Shown here: piece by piece, positions 43,368 to 51,093 of the stretch
Layout: the number at the start of each line of letters is the position of its first letter
Position numbering within the stretch: the first letter of the stretch is position 1
Assembly: GCA_934561055.1 (NCBI GenBank)
Contig: CAKTFN010000007.1
Coordinates: forward strand, 1 to 64,000
DNA: 64,000 nucleotides
Reading direction: 5' to 3'
DNA from: an uncultured Eubacteriales bacterium
GTDB lineage: Bacteria > Bacillota > Clostridia > Oscillospirales > Acutalibacteraceae
The notes under the pieces: model-generated
Told to the model about the DNA's origin: nothing
The model's input: only the letters and a program-made list of their open reading frames with translations
Database searches by the model: none
Made by a program: the position numbers and the translations under genes

Positions 43368-43395
43368 ATTTTATACTAATTTTGTTTTTTGTCAA
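43368..43395 (-). promoter_or_regulatory. Promoter of the CDP-glycerol transferase gene
   Basis: TTGACA (43390-43395), 16-base spacer, TAAAAT (43368-43373), minus strand. Confidence 0.6.
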
Positions 43396-43445
43396 GATGC
43401 AGAAAAAGTTTTGGTTCGGAATATGATGAAAAAGAACGAAACTTC

Positions 43446-43474
43446 TTGATTTTTTATTTCGGCGGTGATATACT
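43446..43474 (+). promoter_or_regulatory. Promoter of the glycerophosphodiesterase gene
   Basis: TTGATT (43446-43451), 17-base spacer, TATACT (43469-43474) with TGA before the -10. The ATG follows 35 bases later. Confidence 0.7.
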
Positions 43475-43508
43475 GTCAACATTGATTCTTGAGAGGAGCT
43501 TTAAGAGT

Positions 43509-44270
43509 ATGTCTCATATTAATGTTATTTCTCACAGAGGCGCAAATATTTATGCACCGCAAAACACAATTCCTGCGTTCAAAAAGTCGCTCGAAATCGG
43601 TATTGACGGTTTTGAAACGGATATACACATCACAAAGGACGGAGAGCTTGTTCTTTGCCATAATTACACCATCGACAGCACCTCTGACGGGAAGGGAAGC
43701 ATTTCTCAAATGACTCTTTCCGAGCTGAAAAAGTATGACTTCGGCTCATATTTCAGCCCGCGTTTTGCCGGAACAAGAATTCCGACGATGGACGAATTTC
43801 TTTCTCTCGTTGAAACATCGGACATTTCCGTTCTTAACATTGAGCTCAAAAGCCCGAAAGAAAACGAAACCGCAATCGTCAGCGAAACGATCCGCCTCGT
43901 CAAAGAACACGGACTTTTTGAAAAACTTCTCATTTCAAGTTTTGACCCGAAGCTTCTCGTTGAAGCAAAACAGATTGACGAAACCTGCAAAACCGGCTTT
44001 TTATACAGCGTGAACAGAAAGACCGCAATCCCGATGCTTCGCCGTTCGGTTGAGGTTGCAAAAGAGCTTTGCGTTGACGCCCTTCATCCGCAGAACGTTT
44101 TTGTCAACGAAAAATATGTTTACGAGGCTCACGAAGCCGGCCTCATTGTCAACACATGGACGGTCAACTCGGTCAGAGACATTGAAAAAATGATTCGCTG
44201 CGGCGTTGACGGAATCATTACCAACTATCCGGATGTTACAAAAGGCGTGATTGAAAAGCACAGCTTTTAA
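43509..44270 (+). CDS. Glycerophosphodiester phosphodiesterase
   Basis: Hydrolyses glycerophosphodiesters to sn-glycerol-3-phosphate and an alcohol. The 253-residue barrel has all core residues: SHRGANIYAPQNTIPAF (His, Arg), GFETDIHITKDGELVLCHN (Glu, Asp, His) and the late VNTWTVNSVRDIEKMI plus GVDGIITNYPD. No signal peptide, so cytoplasmic, like UgpQ. The start at 43509 has GAGGAG upstream; the longer frame to 43389 is not supported. It has its own promoter and terminator, and is divergent from a CDP-glycerol transferase, a possible link through glycerol-phosphate metabolism. Confidence 0.92.
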   Translation: MSHINVISHRGANIYAPQNTIPAFKKSLEIGIDGFETDIHITKDGELVLCHNYTIDSTSDGKGSISQMTLSELKKYDFGSYFSPRFAGTRIPTMDEFLSLVETSDISVLNIELKSPKENETAIVSETIRLVKEHGLFEKLLISSFDPKLLVEAKQIDETCKTGFLYSVNRKTAIPMLRRSVEVAKELCVDALHPQNVFVNEKYVYEAHEAGLIVNTWTVNSVRDIEKMIRCGVDGIITNYPDVTKGVIEKHSF

Positions 44271-44281
44271 TCTTCAAAAGG

Positions 44282-44337
44282 AAAGCTATAATTCTCAAGC
44301 GGCAACAAAAGTCGCACGGGAATTATAGCTTTTTTAA
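44282..44337 (+). terminator. Terminator of the glycerophosphodiesterase gene
   Basis: Long stem AAAGCTATAATTC / GAATTATAGCTTT around a 25-base loop, followed by T-rich sequence. Confidence 0.8.
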
Positions 44338-44366
44338 TTTTTCCGTTTTTCTGTTTCAAGCGGTTT

Positions 44367-44984
44367 TCAAACGTTCTTTTCCTTAATTATCATCAGCACG
44401 CCGTCGGAAACCGAAATTTCTCCGCCCTCGCCCGTCAGCTCGTTGCTGACTCCGAGCGGAAAGGACGAGGTCAGGACGGCATTTTCAAGCGTATATTTAA
44501 ATCCCCGTTCAAAAACGCCCTTCGACTCGTCCGAAAGCGAAAAGACCGAAACCGTTCCCCTTTCGCCCTTGGGAAAAGAAAAGGAGGAATTTTTGATTGC
44601 CGTCACGGTTTCTCTCTCCGAAACGAGAGTGCAGCTTATGTTTTTTTCGCAAAGGTATTTCAAAAGCTGAAGGTTTGCGAACGTATGATCGAGCCGTCCG
44701 CCGAGAGCACCGAAAATCATGAAATTTCCATACCCTCTTTCCATTCCGCAGGTGAGGGCAAGAAAAGTATCCGTTTCGTCCTTTTCGGCCGGGTGAACAT
44801 CAATGTTTTCAAGTTCCGGAATCCGTCCGAGGGAATCAAAGTCTCCGACAACAAGGTCCGGAGTGATTTCGCATTCAAGCGCCTTCAGATAACCTGCGTC
44901 GGCACAGATCACATAATCGTTTTTTCCTTTTTCAATTTCTATTTTTCCGCTTTCTCCGGCGGCAATAATATAACAAGTTTTCAT
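44367..44984 (-). CDS. thiN: Thiamine pyrophosphokinase
   Basis: Converts thiamine and ATP to thiamine pyrophosphate, the cofactor of IolD and VorA in this window. The 205-residue protein has the family blocks CADAGYLKAL, PDLVVGDFDSLG, AEKDETDTFLAL and IFGALGGRLDHTFANLQLL, followed by the C-terminal thiamine-binding beta domain (GVFERGFKY, FPLGVSNEL). The start at 44984 (MKTCYII) has GGGTGAG upstream. No TPP riboswitch is visible before it. It is a single gene, divergent from the alanine symporter. Confidence 0.92.
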   Translation of the reverse strand: MKTCYIIAAGESGKIEIEKGKNDYVICADAGYLKALECEITPDLVVGDFDSLGRIPELENIDVHPAEKDETDTFLALTCGMERGYGNFMIFGALGGRLDHTFANLQLLKYLCEKNISCTLVSERETVTAIKNSSFSFPKGERGTVSVFSLSDESKGVFERGFKYTLENAVLTSSFPLGVSNELTGEGGEISVSDGVLMIIKEKNV

Positions 44985-45108
44985 TTTCTCACCCGATGGA
45001 ATATTTTTTCGATAGGAGTATAACACAAAATCTTTTTCTTTTCAACCGCTTGATTTCATATCCGGCGAAAGACGTTTCATATGTATATTCCTGAAAGGGT
45101 GAAAAAAT

Positions 45109-46722
45109 ATGAATGAACTTTTTGCCGTAACCGAAAAAATAAGCTCCGCCGTTTGGGGAACACCGACACTGATTCTTATCATCTCGGTCGGAATTTATTA
45201 CACGGTGAGATTGCGCTTTTTTCAAATTTCAAGACTTCCGCTCTGGCTTTCAAAAACGTTTTTTGCGCTCTTCAAAGAAAAAGGAACAAGAAAAAACGGA
45301 GAAAAGAACTCCTTTTCTCAGCTTCAGGCAGCGGCAACTTCACTCGCCGCAACCGTCGGAACGGGAAACATTGCCGGGGTCGGAACTGCAATTTCCGCCG
45401 GCGGTCCGGGTGCCGCTTTTTGGATGTGGTTTTGCTCGGTTTTTTCAATGATGACGAGCTATGCCGAAAATTCGCTCGGAATCCTTTACCGGAAGAAAGG
45501 CGACAACGGCGAGTGGCTCGGCGGCCCGATGTATTATCTGAAAGACGGACTTGCGAAAAAAATCGGTTCTCCGCTCGCATTTTTGTTTTCGTTTTTCACT
45601 CTCTTTGCCTCCTTCGGAATCGGAAACATGACGCAGTCAAACTCAATTTCAATCTCGCTTCATTCTTCGCTCGGAGTTTCAAAGGCCGCTGTCGGAATTG
45701 TCCTTTCGGCAATCACCCTTTTTGTGATTCTCGGCGGCTCTTCAAGAATCGGTGCGCTGACGGAAAAGCTCGTTCCGTTCATGGCGCTGTTTTACATCGG
45801 AGCGTCGTTTTTTATTATTCTTTTCAATTTTTCAAAGCTCGGGAGCGTTTTTTCCGAGATATTCAAAAACGCATTTTCCTTTGAAGCGGCCGTCGGAGGA
45901 ATTTCGGGCGCCGCAATCAAAAAGGCAATTTCGGTCGGTTTCAGGCGCGGCGTTTTTTCAAACGAAGCCGGACTCGGTTCAACCGTTATGGTCGGCTCTT
46001 CTTCAAGCGTTACCGAACCTGCGGTTCAGGGAATGTGGGGAATTTTTCAGGTCTTTGCCGATACTCTCGTGATCTGTTCGGTCACGGCATTCGTTTTGCT
46101 TTGCGTTTCGGTGAATACCGTTCCGCTGAACAACGCTATAAACGCAAAAGGCGGCGAAACCGAACTTGTTTCTCTTTCTTCGCCCGAGAGCGGCGGCGAG
46201 GTTCGCCTTTGCGGAACAAAAGAAAACCGCCTTTTTTCCGTTGAAAACGGCGAAATCAAAAAAAGCGGCGAAACAACCTTCGTCAACGTCGTTTATCTGA
46301 AAAAAAGCGGAAACGAAATTTCGGTTGAAAAAGTTGAAGGCTCCTCGCTCGTTTCGCTCGCCTTTTTCTCGGTGTTCGGAAAATGGGCAGACATTATTCT
46401 TTCCGTTTGCGTAACGCTTTTCGCCTTTTCAACGATTATCGGCTGGTCGTTTTACGGGGAAAAAAGCATCGGCTTTCTGTTCGGGGGCAAAGGAAAAACG
46501 ATTTATAGAATTTTCTTTTCCCTGTTGACGTTCCTCGGGGCGGTCACAAAGCTTGACATCGTTTGGAACATTTCGGACGTTTTCAACGGCCTTATGGCGA
46601 TACCGAACCTCATCGGGGTGATTTTCCTTTCAAAAGACGTTTTAAAAATTACCGAAAACTATCTTCAAAGGAGAAAAGGAAAAGCGGTTTCTCCCCTTTT
46701 GAACATTCATGACATGTATTGA
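45109..46722 (+). CDS. Sodium/alanine symporter (AGCS family) with periplasmic-size insertion
   Basis: A 537-residue member of the alanine-or-glycine:cation symporter family, which imports alanine or glycine with Na+. Signatures are TVGTGNIAGVGTAISAGGPGAAFWMW, split here as TVGTGNIAGVGTA and GGPGAAFWMW, then SNEAGLGSTVMVGSSS and FSTIIGWSFYGEKSIGFL. Residues about 342-410, normally a short loop after the eighth or ninth membrane segment, hold an extra 65-70 hydrophilic residues (starting KGGETELVSLSSPESGGEVR) found in few relatives known to me. The membrane core looks intact. AAAGGGTG precedes the ATG. Confidence 0.88.
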   Translation: MNELFAVTEKISSAVWGTPTLILIISVGIYYTVRLRFFQISRLPLWLSKTFFALFKEKGTRKNGEKNSFSQLQAAATSLAATVGTGNIAGVGTAISAGGPGAAFWMWFCSVFSMMTSYAENSLGILYRKKGDNGEWLGGPMYYLKDGLAKKIGSPLAFLFSFFTLFASFGIGNMTQSNSISISLHSSLGVSKAAVGIVLSAITLFVILGGSSRIGALTEKLVPFMALFYIGASFFIILFNFSKLGSVFSEIFKNAFSFEAAVGGISGAAIKKAISVGFRRGVFSNEAGLGSTVMVGSSSSVTEPAVQGMWGIFQVFADTLVICSVTAFVLLCVSVNTVPLNNAINAKGGETELVSLSSPESGGEVRLCGTKENRLFSVENGEIKKSGETTFVNVVYLKKSGNEISVEKVEGSSLVSLAFFSVFGKWADIILSVCVTLFAFSTIIGWSFYGEKSIGFLFGGKGKTIYRIFFSLLTFLGAVTKLDIVWNISDVFNGLMAIPNLIGVIFLSKDVLKITENYLQRRKGKAVSPLLNIHDMY

Positions 46723-46747
46723 TTTTTAAACGTTTCGGTGGTATACT
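46719..46747 (+). promoter_or_regulatory. Promoter of the arsC/spx-like gene
   Basis: TTGATT (46719-46724), overlapping the stop of the symporter gene, 17-base spacer, TATACT (46742-46747) with TGG before the -10. Confidence 0.7.
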
Positions 46748-46780
46748 GTTTGAAACAAATCAAAAGGAAAGAAGCAAAAA

Positions 46781-47137
46781 ATGAACATTCAGATATTCGG
46801 CACCGCAAAGTGCTTCGACACTAAAAAAGCGCAAAGGTACTTCAAAGAAAGAGGAATTAAATTTCAATTTGTTGACCTTTCAAAATTCGGCATGAGTAAA
46901 GGCGAACTCAAAAGCGTTCGTGCCGCAACAGGCGGAAAACTTGAAAACCTCATCAACGAAAAATCAAAAAAATATGACTCGTCTTTCATAAAATATCTTG
47001 CGACAGACGAAGCGAAAGAAGAAAAGCTCCTTGAAAACGGCGAGCTTTTCAAAACACCGATCGTCAGAAACGGAAAAAAAGCAACAATCGGATATTGTCC
47101 GGACATCTGGAAACAATGGGAAGCGGAGGAAAAATAA
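46781..47137 (+). CDS. ArsC/Spx family thioredoxin-fold protein
   Basis: A 118-residue protein of the arsenate reductase C / Spx / YffB fold. The N-terminal active-site segment reads IFGTAKCFDTKKAQRYFKER, with one Cys where Spx has CxxC and ArsC has a single Cys, and the later block LFKTPIVRNGKKATIGY fits the conserved cis-Pro TP loop. The RNA-polymerase-binding features of Spx are not obvious. It may be a redox protein, an arsenate reductase-like enzyme or a regulator. AAAGGAAAG precedes the ATG, and the DUF896 gene starts two bases after its stop. Confidence 0.8.
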   Translation: MNIQIFGTAKCFDTKKAQRYFKERGIKFQFVDLSKFGMSKGELKSVRAATGGKLENLINEKSKKYDSSFIKYLATDEAKEEKLLENGELFKTPIVRNGKKATIGYCPDIWKQWEAEEK

Positions 47138-47139
47138 AA

Positions 47140-47352
47140 ATGGTCACTCAGGAACAAATCAACAGAATCAACGAGCTTTCAAAAAAATCAAAAGCCGAAG
47201 GCCTCACCGAAGACGAAAAGGCCGAACAGCAAAATCTTCGCCGCCTTTACATCGACTCTTTCAAGGAAAGTCTTGTTTCCCAGCTTGAAAACACATATTA
47301 TATTGACGACAGCGGTCACAAAAAGAAAGCAACGAGAAAGCCGAAAAAGTGA
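47140..47352 (+). CDS. DUF896 family protein (YnzC-like)
   Basis: A 70-residue basic protein with the DUF896 pattern: QEQINRINELSKKSKAEGLT, then EDEKAEQQNLRRLYIDSFK and a Lys/Arg-rich tail. Bacillus YnzC is a small helical-hairpin protein of the SOS-linked yneA operon; its function is not established. The ATG at 47140 has GGAGG about 10 bases upstream, lying in the end of the preceding gene, so translation is likely coupled. A strong terminator follows. Confidence 0.88.
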   Translation: MVTQEQINRINELSKKSKAEGLTEDEKAEQQNLRRLYIDSFKESLVSQLENTYYIDDSGHKKKATRKPKK

Positions 47353-47365
47353 ATGCAAAACCAAA

Positions 47366-47406
47366 AGCCGAAAACGGAAGGTTCAGCCCGTTTTCGGCTT
47401 TTTTTA
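47366..47406. terminator. Terminator between DUF896 and lipoprotein genes
   Basis: Perfect 12-bp stem AGCCGAAAACGG / CCGTTTTCGGCT with a 10-base loop and T7 on the plus strand. It also lies at the end of the convergent lipoprotein gene. Confidence 0.85.
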
Positions 47407-48030
47407 TTTATGCGGAACGGTTTCCGTTCTGATTTTTGTTGTCTCGTCAAAAACCGGTCTGCTTTCGGGCTTTTCGGTTTCTTCAATCTTTTTGAGCCAT
47501 GTATTATATATTATTACTTCAAACGCAACATCATTTGAAAGCGAAAAAACATAATATTCATCGGCTTTGACTTTTCGTTCTCCGTTTTTTAAAAAAGTTT
47601 CTTCCTTCCCGATTCCGAGTTCGAGAAGAACGCTCTTTGCTTTTTCTTCATTGAAGCCGGAAAAAGCCATGAGAGCATTTTTCGCTTCGTTTGAAAATTG
47701 CGCCGCATCTTTCGGCGAAAACTCTTTCTTTCCGTGCTCGTCCTTCTTTGCAATTATTATTCTGCACTCCGAAAGCTTTTTCTTTTCATTTTCAAAGAGC
47801 TTTGTAAGAATCTTTTTTTCGCTTTCATCGTTTGAAGGAAAAGAAAAGCAGTAAACGGTTTTTCCGTCCCTCTCCTCCCCGACAACCTGTGAAAAATCGA
47901 GCTTTCTGCCGCCCGAAGAGTTATAGCGGTCAACGAAAGAGCCGAAGTCTGCGGTCTCGCTTTCGCCGCAAGCGGAAAAAAACGTAAGAATCATCGCAAG
48001 TAAAAAAAACGTTTTTAAAAATCGCTTCAT
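47404..48030 (-). CDS. Lipoprotein of unknown function
   Basis: A 208-residue protein with a lipoprotein signal peptide (MKRFLKTFFLLAMILTFFSAC), of which the last residue is the expected lipidated Cys. The mature part is charged, with FVDRYNSSGGRKLDF near its start and a C-terminal region VKADEYYVFSLSNDVAFEVI. I do not recognise the domain. GAGGTGACTTTG precedes the chosen ATG at 48030; a frame starting at 48039 adds three residues. It is a single gene. Confidence 0.75.
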   Translation of the reverse strand: MKRFLKTFFLLAMILTFFSACGESETADFGSFVDRYNSSGGRKLDFSQVVGEERDGKTVYCFSFPSNDESEKKILTKLFENEKKKLSECRIIIAKKDEHGKKEFSPKDAAQFSNEAKNALMAFSGFNEEKAKSVLLELGIGKEETFLKNGERKVKADEYYVFSLSNDVAFEVIIYNTWLKKIEETEKPESRPVFDETTKIRTETVPHK

Positions 48031-48080
48031 CAAAGTCACCTCGCCGGATAATTACTATTCGGACGCCGCATTTTTTAGAA

Positions 48081-48121
48081 CAAAAAACGATAAGGCAGCC
48101 ACCGAAGTGACTGCCTTATCG
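48081..48121 (-). terminator. Terminator of the E2-like acyltransferase gene
   Basis: Perfect 11-bp stem CGATAAGGCAG / CTGCCTTATCG with a 12-base loop, followed on the minus strand by T6. Confidence 0.85.
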
Positions 48122-48166
48122 CAAGAAAAGATTTATAGAAAGGGGAGAGAGGATGTCGAAAATTAA

Positions 48167-49123
48167 TTATGCAACGACGGTGAAAATGTCTTTTTCGTCG
48201 CCGTCTGCGAGCCATGAACGGATGACGGAGGGGTTTTCAAAAATTTCGTCAAGGCGTTTCATGAAGGGAACAATTTCACCGAAGTCAAGGGCTCTGTGGT
48301 CAAACGCAATGCAAATCGGAAGAACGCTTCTTGCTTCAATTTCCTTTTTTCCGTCACTCTTTTTGACAACAACGGGTTTGTCAAGAACAGCGCCGACCGA
48401 AAGAGCGCAAACCTGAGGCGGAACAATTTCAAGCAATGCGGTTGCGCCGCGCTGAGCAAGATAAGTTGAGCCGATGTTTGAAACGGTTACCGTTCCCTGC
48501 TCAAGGTCTTTGATTGTAAGACGTTCGGTTTCCGGAATGCTCTCATATTCACGCTTTTTCTTTCCGCGGAAATGAGTGATTTTACATTTTCCGAAGTTTG
48601 CTCCGTAAAGTCTTCCGATGGTCTGGAAGATTCTTCCTTTTTTGAGGTTCTTCATTGTGTTGTCGAAAGAAACGGAATACATCGCTTCGGTGAGATTTGT
48701 TTTTTCTGCACGGCAGCGGATATCGTTGATATAAGCCGTCATTTCATCAAGATTCTTGTTTCCGAAATCACGAAGATTGATTGTCATCATTTTTCCGTTC
48801 GGAAGAATCGTGGGCATCGATATGTTAATTTCCGAGAAAGTATCAATTCTTCCGCGGACAAGCTTTTTGTCAAATTCAATGTGAGAATTCATAATCGGAG
48901 CAGCTTTGAGTCCCTCCGAAATAACTTTAAGCATAAGAGTGTTGAAGGTGATTTTTTCGTCACCGGTGCGGCTTTTGCCGAGTTTTTTGAACTCTTTGAA
49001 GAAAGCCGTGACGTCCGGCTCATACATATAAGTAACGTGAGGAATATTCTGCCAAGACTCTGTCGTTATATTGGCAACAATTTTTCTCTGGATTCCGAAA
49101 TATTCAGTGTTTGTAACAGTCAT
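48167..49123 (-). CDS. Stand-alone E2-type (2-oxoacid dehydrogenase) acyltransferase domain protein
   Basis: A 318-residue protein matching only the catalytic domain of 2-oxoacid dehydrogenase E2 subunits. It has no lipoyl or peripheral-subunit-binding domain and no E1 or E3 genes nearby. The catalytic His is in IAFDHRALDFGEIVPF (about residue 279), where the usual DG after it is DF. The TVSNIGSTYLAQRGATALLE segment matches the conserved FTISNxG block. The fold is shared with chloramphenicol acetyltransferase, so transfer of an acyl group from CoA to a small molecule is a likely role. AGGAG lies nine bases before the ATG at 49123. An extended -10 promoter (TGTTATAAT) lies at 49223-49228. Confidence 0.8.
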   Translation of the reverse strand: MTVTNTEYFGIQRKIVANITTESWQNIPHVTYMYEPDVTAFFKEFKKLGKSRTGDEKITFNTLMLKVISEGLKAAPIMNSHIEFDKKLVRGRIDTFSEINISMPTILPNGKMMTINLRDFGNKNLDEMTAYINDIRCRAEKTNLTEAMYSVSFDNTMKNLKKGRIFQTIGRLYGANFGKCKITHFRGKKKREYESIPETERLTIKDLEQGTVTVSNIGSTYLAQRGATALLEIVPPQVCALSVGAVLDKPVVVKKSDGKKEIEARSVLPICIAFDHRALDFGEIVPFMKRLDEIFENPSVIRSWLADGDEKDIFTVVA

Positions 49124-49522
49124 TATTGGCATCTCCTTACATAGATAAATTAAAATCTTTTCTTTCGCTTAACGGTGACTTGAAATTGTTACATCGTGTG
49201 CACTTATTAACTTTGTGTAAATATTATAACACGCTTTTTCCAAAAAATCCATAGCCGATTTGTACAAATTGCAAGTATTCCGAGTTAGTTTTTGTGCAGT
49301 TTCAATAGTTTCGTGAGTCGTTGTTCACCGTTGTGCTGATTATGCCACGTCTGCCTTAATAAAACCTTAAACCTCTTAAAAAGTTTTTGTTTTGATTAAA
49401 AAAAGGTTTTTAATGTTAAAATCTTTTCAATCCGGTTTGTGAAAAATTACAAAAGTCTATTTATTTTTCATTGACCGAAAAGCAAAAATCATATATAATA
49501 TTTTCTGCAAAGGAGGCTGTTT
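49124..49522. other. 399-bp divergent intergenic region (acyltransferase / TraX)
   Basis: Contains the minus-strand TGTTATAAT extended -10 (49223-49228) for the acyltransferase and the plus-strand TraX promoter at 49471-49499. The middle is AT-rich. No coding frame with a ribosome site and no stable RNA-like structure could be recognised. Confidence 0.55.
49471..49499 (+). promoter_or_regulatory. Promoter of the traX-like gene
   Basis: TTGACC (49471-49476), 17-base spacer, TATAAT (49494-49499). AAAGGAGG follows shortly before the ATG at 49523. Confidence 0.75.
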
Positions 49523-50239
49523 ATGAAAAAACGACTCGGCGGCGACGCAATAAAATACATTGCAATTTTCGCAATGCTTCTTGACCACATCGGCTGGACC
49601 TTTCTTTCTTTCGCCTCTCCCCTTTCTCAGATTTTTCATACGGCCGGAAGAATTACCGCGCCGATCATGTGCTTTTTTATCGCCGAAGGATATCGCCGCA
49701 CAAAAAACGTCAAAAAGTATCTTATGAGGCTTTTTATTTTTGCGCTCGTTTCTCAAATTCCGTGGTGCGTAATGCACGGTCAAAGTCTCGACACACTTTC
49801 GTTCAATATGTTTTTTACTTTGTTTTTTGCTCTGCTTGCGGTGATTGCCGAAGATAAAATCGAAAATCCGACGCTCAAAACTCTCGCCGTTTTTTCCTGC
49901 GCTGCGGCAACGGTTTTTTCGGACTGGTACGTTTTTGCGGTTCTTTGGAGCGTCTCGTTCTTCAAGTTCAAAGCCGAGCCGAAAAAACTTTTTCTTTCGT
50001 TTTCGGCGGTTTCTTTAATGTATAGCGGATATATGTTTTATCTGAACCTCGAAGCCGGAAACGATCCGGAAAAAAGCCTTCTTTCCGTCCTTTTCACTCT
50101 CGGAACGTTTCTTTCGCTCCCGTTCATTTCTTCGTACGACGAAACAAAAAGGCCAAATAAAAAAAGCCGCCTTGTTTTTTACCTCTTTTATCCGCTTCAT
50201 ATGCTGCTGCTCGGAATTGTCAAATATCTCATTCAATAA
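49523..50239 (+). CDS. TraX family membrane protein
   Basis: A 238-residue integral membrane protein with about eight hydrophobic segments. TraX-family signatures are KYIAIFAMLLDHIGW, GRITAPIMCFFIAEGYRRT, YLMRLFIFALVSQIPW and the C-terminal YPLHMLLLGIVKYLIQ. F-plasmid TraX acetylates pilin, but chromosomal homologues in Bacillota have no conjugation genes around them, as here, and are probably acyltransferases acting on surface molecules. Strong AAAGGAGG ribosome site. Single gene with its own promoter and terminator. Confidence 0.88.
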   Translation: MKKRLGGDAIKYIAIFAMLLDHIGWTFLSFASPLSQIFHTAGRITAPIMCFFIAEGYRRTKNVKKYLMRLFIFALVSQIPWCVMHGQSLDTLSFNMFFTLFFALLAVIAEDKIENPTLKTLAVFSCAAATVFSDWYVFAVLWSVSFFKFKAEPKKLFLSFSAVSLMYSGYMFYLNLEAGNDPEKSLLSVLFTLGTFLSLPFISSYDETKRPNKKSRLVFYLFYPLHMLLLGIVKYLIQ

Positions 50240-50240
50240 A

Positions 50241-50275
50241 AAACGCACCGAAAAAAGTCCGGTGCGTTTTTTTAT
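50241..50275. terminator. Bidirectional terminator between traX-like and merR-family genes
   Basis: Stem AAACGCACCG / CGGTGCGTTT with a nine-base loop and T-runs on both strands. The MerR-family gene ends inside it. Confidence 0.85.
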
Positions 50276-51093
50276 TTTATCGGTATACTGATTTCGGTCA
50301 CGAACTTTTCCGTGTCGTTCGTGATTCCGTAGTCAATCATTGTGATTTCACGAGAAAAGCCGGAAACTTCAAAACCGTTGCTTTTTATGTATTCCATAAG
50401 TTTCCGATAATGAGCCGGGGATTCACCGTGGCTTCCGCAAAAACGAATCGAGGCGCAAAGGCTTTCGGAAAGCTCGCTGACTTTTCCGTTGAACTCATCC
50501 TCATGGTCAAGAAGGAGAAAAACAACGTCATACTCGCCGAAAGCGTTTTTTGAAAGATGTTCCTTTGAAATTCCGACGCCGACTTTTCCGAGGAAAACAA
50601 CGCCCTGAGCCTGCGATTGCTCAAGCTTTCTTATCGGCGTTTCCATATCGAACATATTTTCAATTTTGAGCGTACCCTCCATAATCACCGCACGGTTTGC
50701 CGGTTGCTTTGAAACTTTCACCTCGTCGAATTCCGACCGGCGTGCATCTTCAATCTGCCGAAGGCGATTGTCGATTTTCCGCTCGATCCGGCAAAGCTTT
50801 TTCTGCTTTTCAACAACCTCTTCCTTTTGTTTTCTGAGCTTTTCTTCAATCAAATCAATGTCTCTGTTTTGAAGAAAATCGGCAATCTCCGAAAGCGGCA
50901 TATCGAGCGCACGAAGATATCTTATCGTATTAAGCGGTTCAAACTGACGTGTGCTGTAATATCTGTAGCCGCTTTCCGGGTCAATATATTCCGGAACAAG
51001 AAGTCCTGTCCTTTCGTAATGCCGAAGGCTGCTGACGCTGATATTGAAAAGCTTTGCAACGTCTCCGATCCGAAAAAGTTTAGGCATATCCAT
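50272..51093 (-). CDS. MerR-family regulator with GyrI-like effector domain
   Basis: A 273-residue regulator. Residues about 4-72 form the winged helix: FRIGDVAKLFNISVSSLRHY, ERTGLLVPEYIDPESGYRYY and TIRYLRALDMPLSEIADFL. A coiled coil (about 75-115) dimerises it. The C-terminal 140 residues resemble the BmrR/GyrI drug-binding domain, with paired halves and a Glu-rich pocket region. The gene follows a MATE transporter (14-base overlap). The operon promoter has the 19-base spacer and palindrome of MerR-controlled promoters, so this protein probably activates its own operon when it binds a lipophilic or cationic compound. ATG at 51093 with GGGGAAAG upstream. Confidence 0.88.
   Translation of the reverse strand: MDMPKLFRIGDVAKLFNISVSSLRHYERTGLLVPEYIDPESGYRYYSTRQFEPLNTIRYLRALDMPLSEIADFLQNRDIDLIEEKLRKQKEEVVEKQKKLCRIERKIDNRLRQIEDARRSEFDEVKVSKQPANRAVIMEGTLKIENMFDMETPIRKLEQSQAQGVVFLGKVGVGISKEHLSKNAFGEYDVVFLLLDHEDEFNGKVSELSESLCASIRFCGSHGESPAHYRKLMEYIKSNGFEVSGFSREITMIDYGITNDTEKFVTEISIPIK

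Noticed and set aside
43352..43379. A plus-strand TTGACA / TACTAA promoter-like pair
   Set aside because: It overlaps the minus-strand promoter of the CDP-glycerol transferase, and the downstream gene has a better promoter at 43446-43474.
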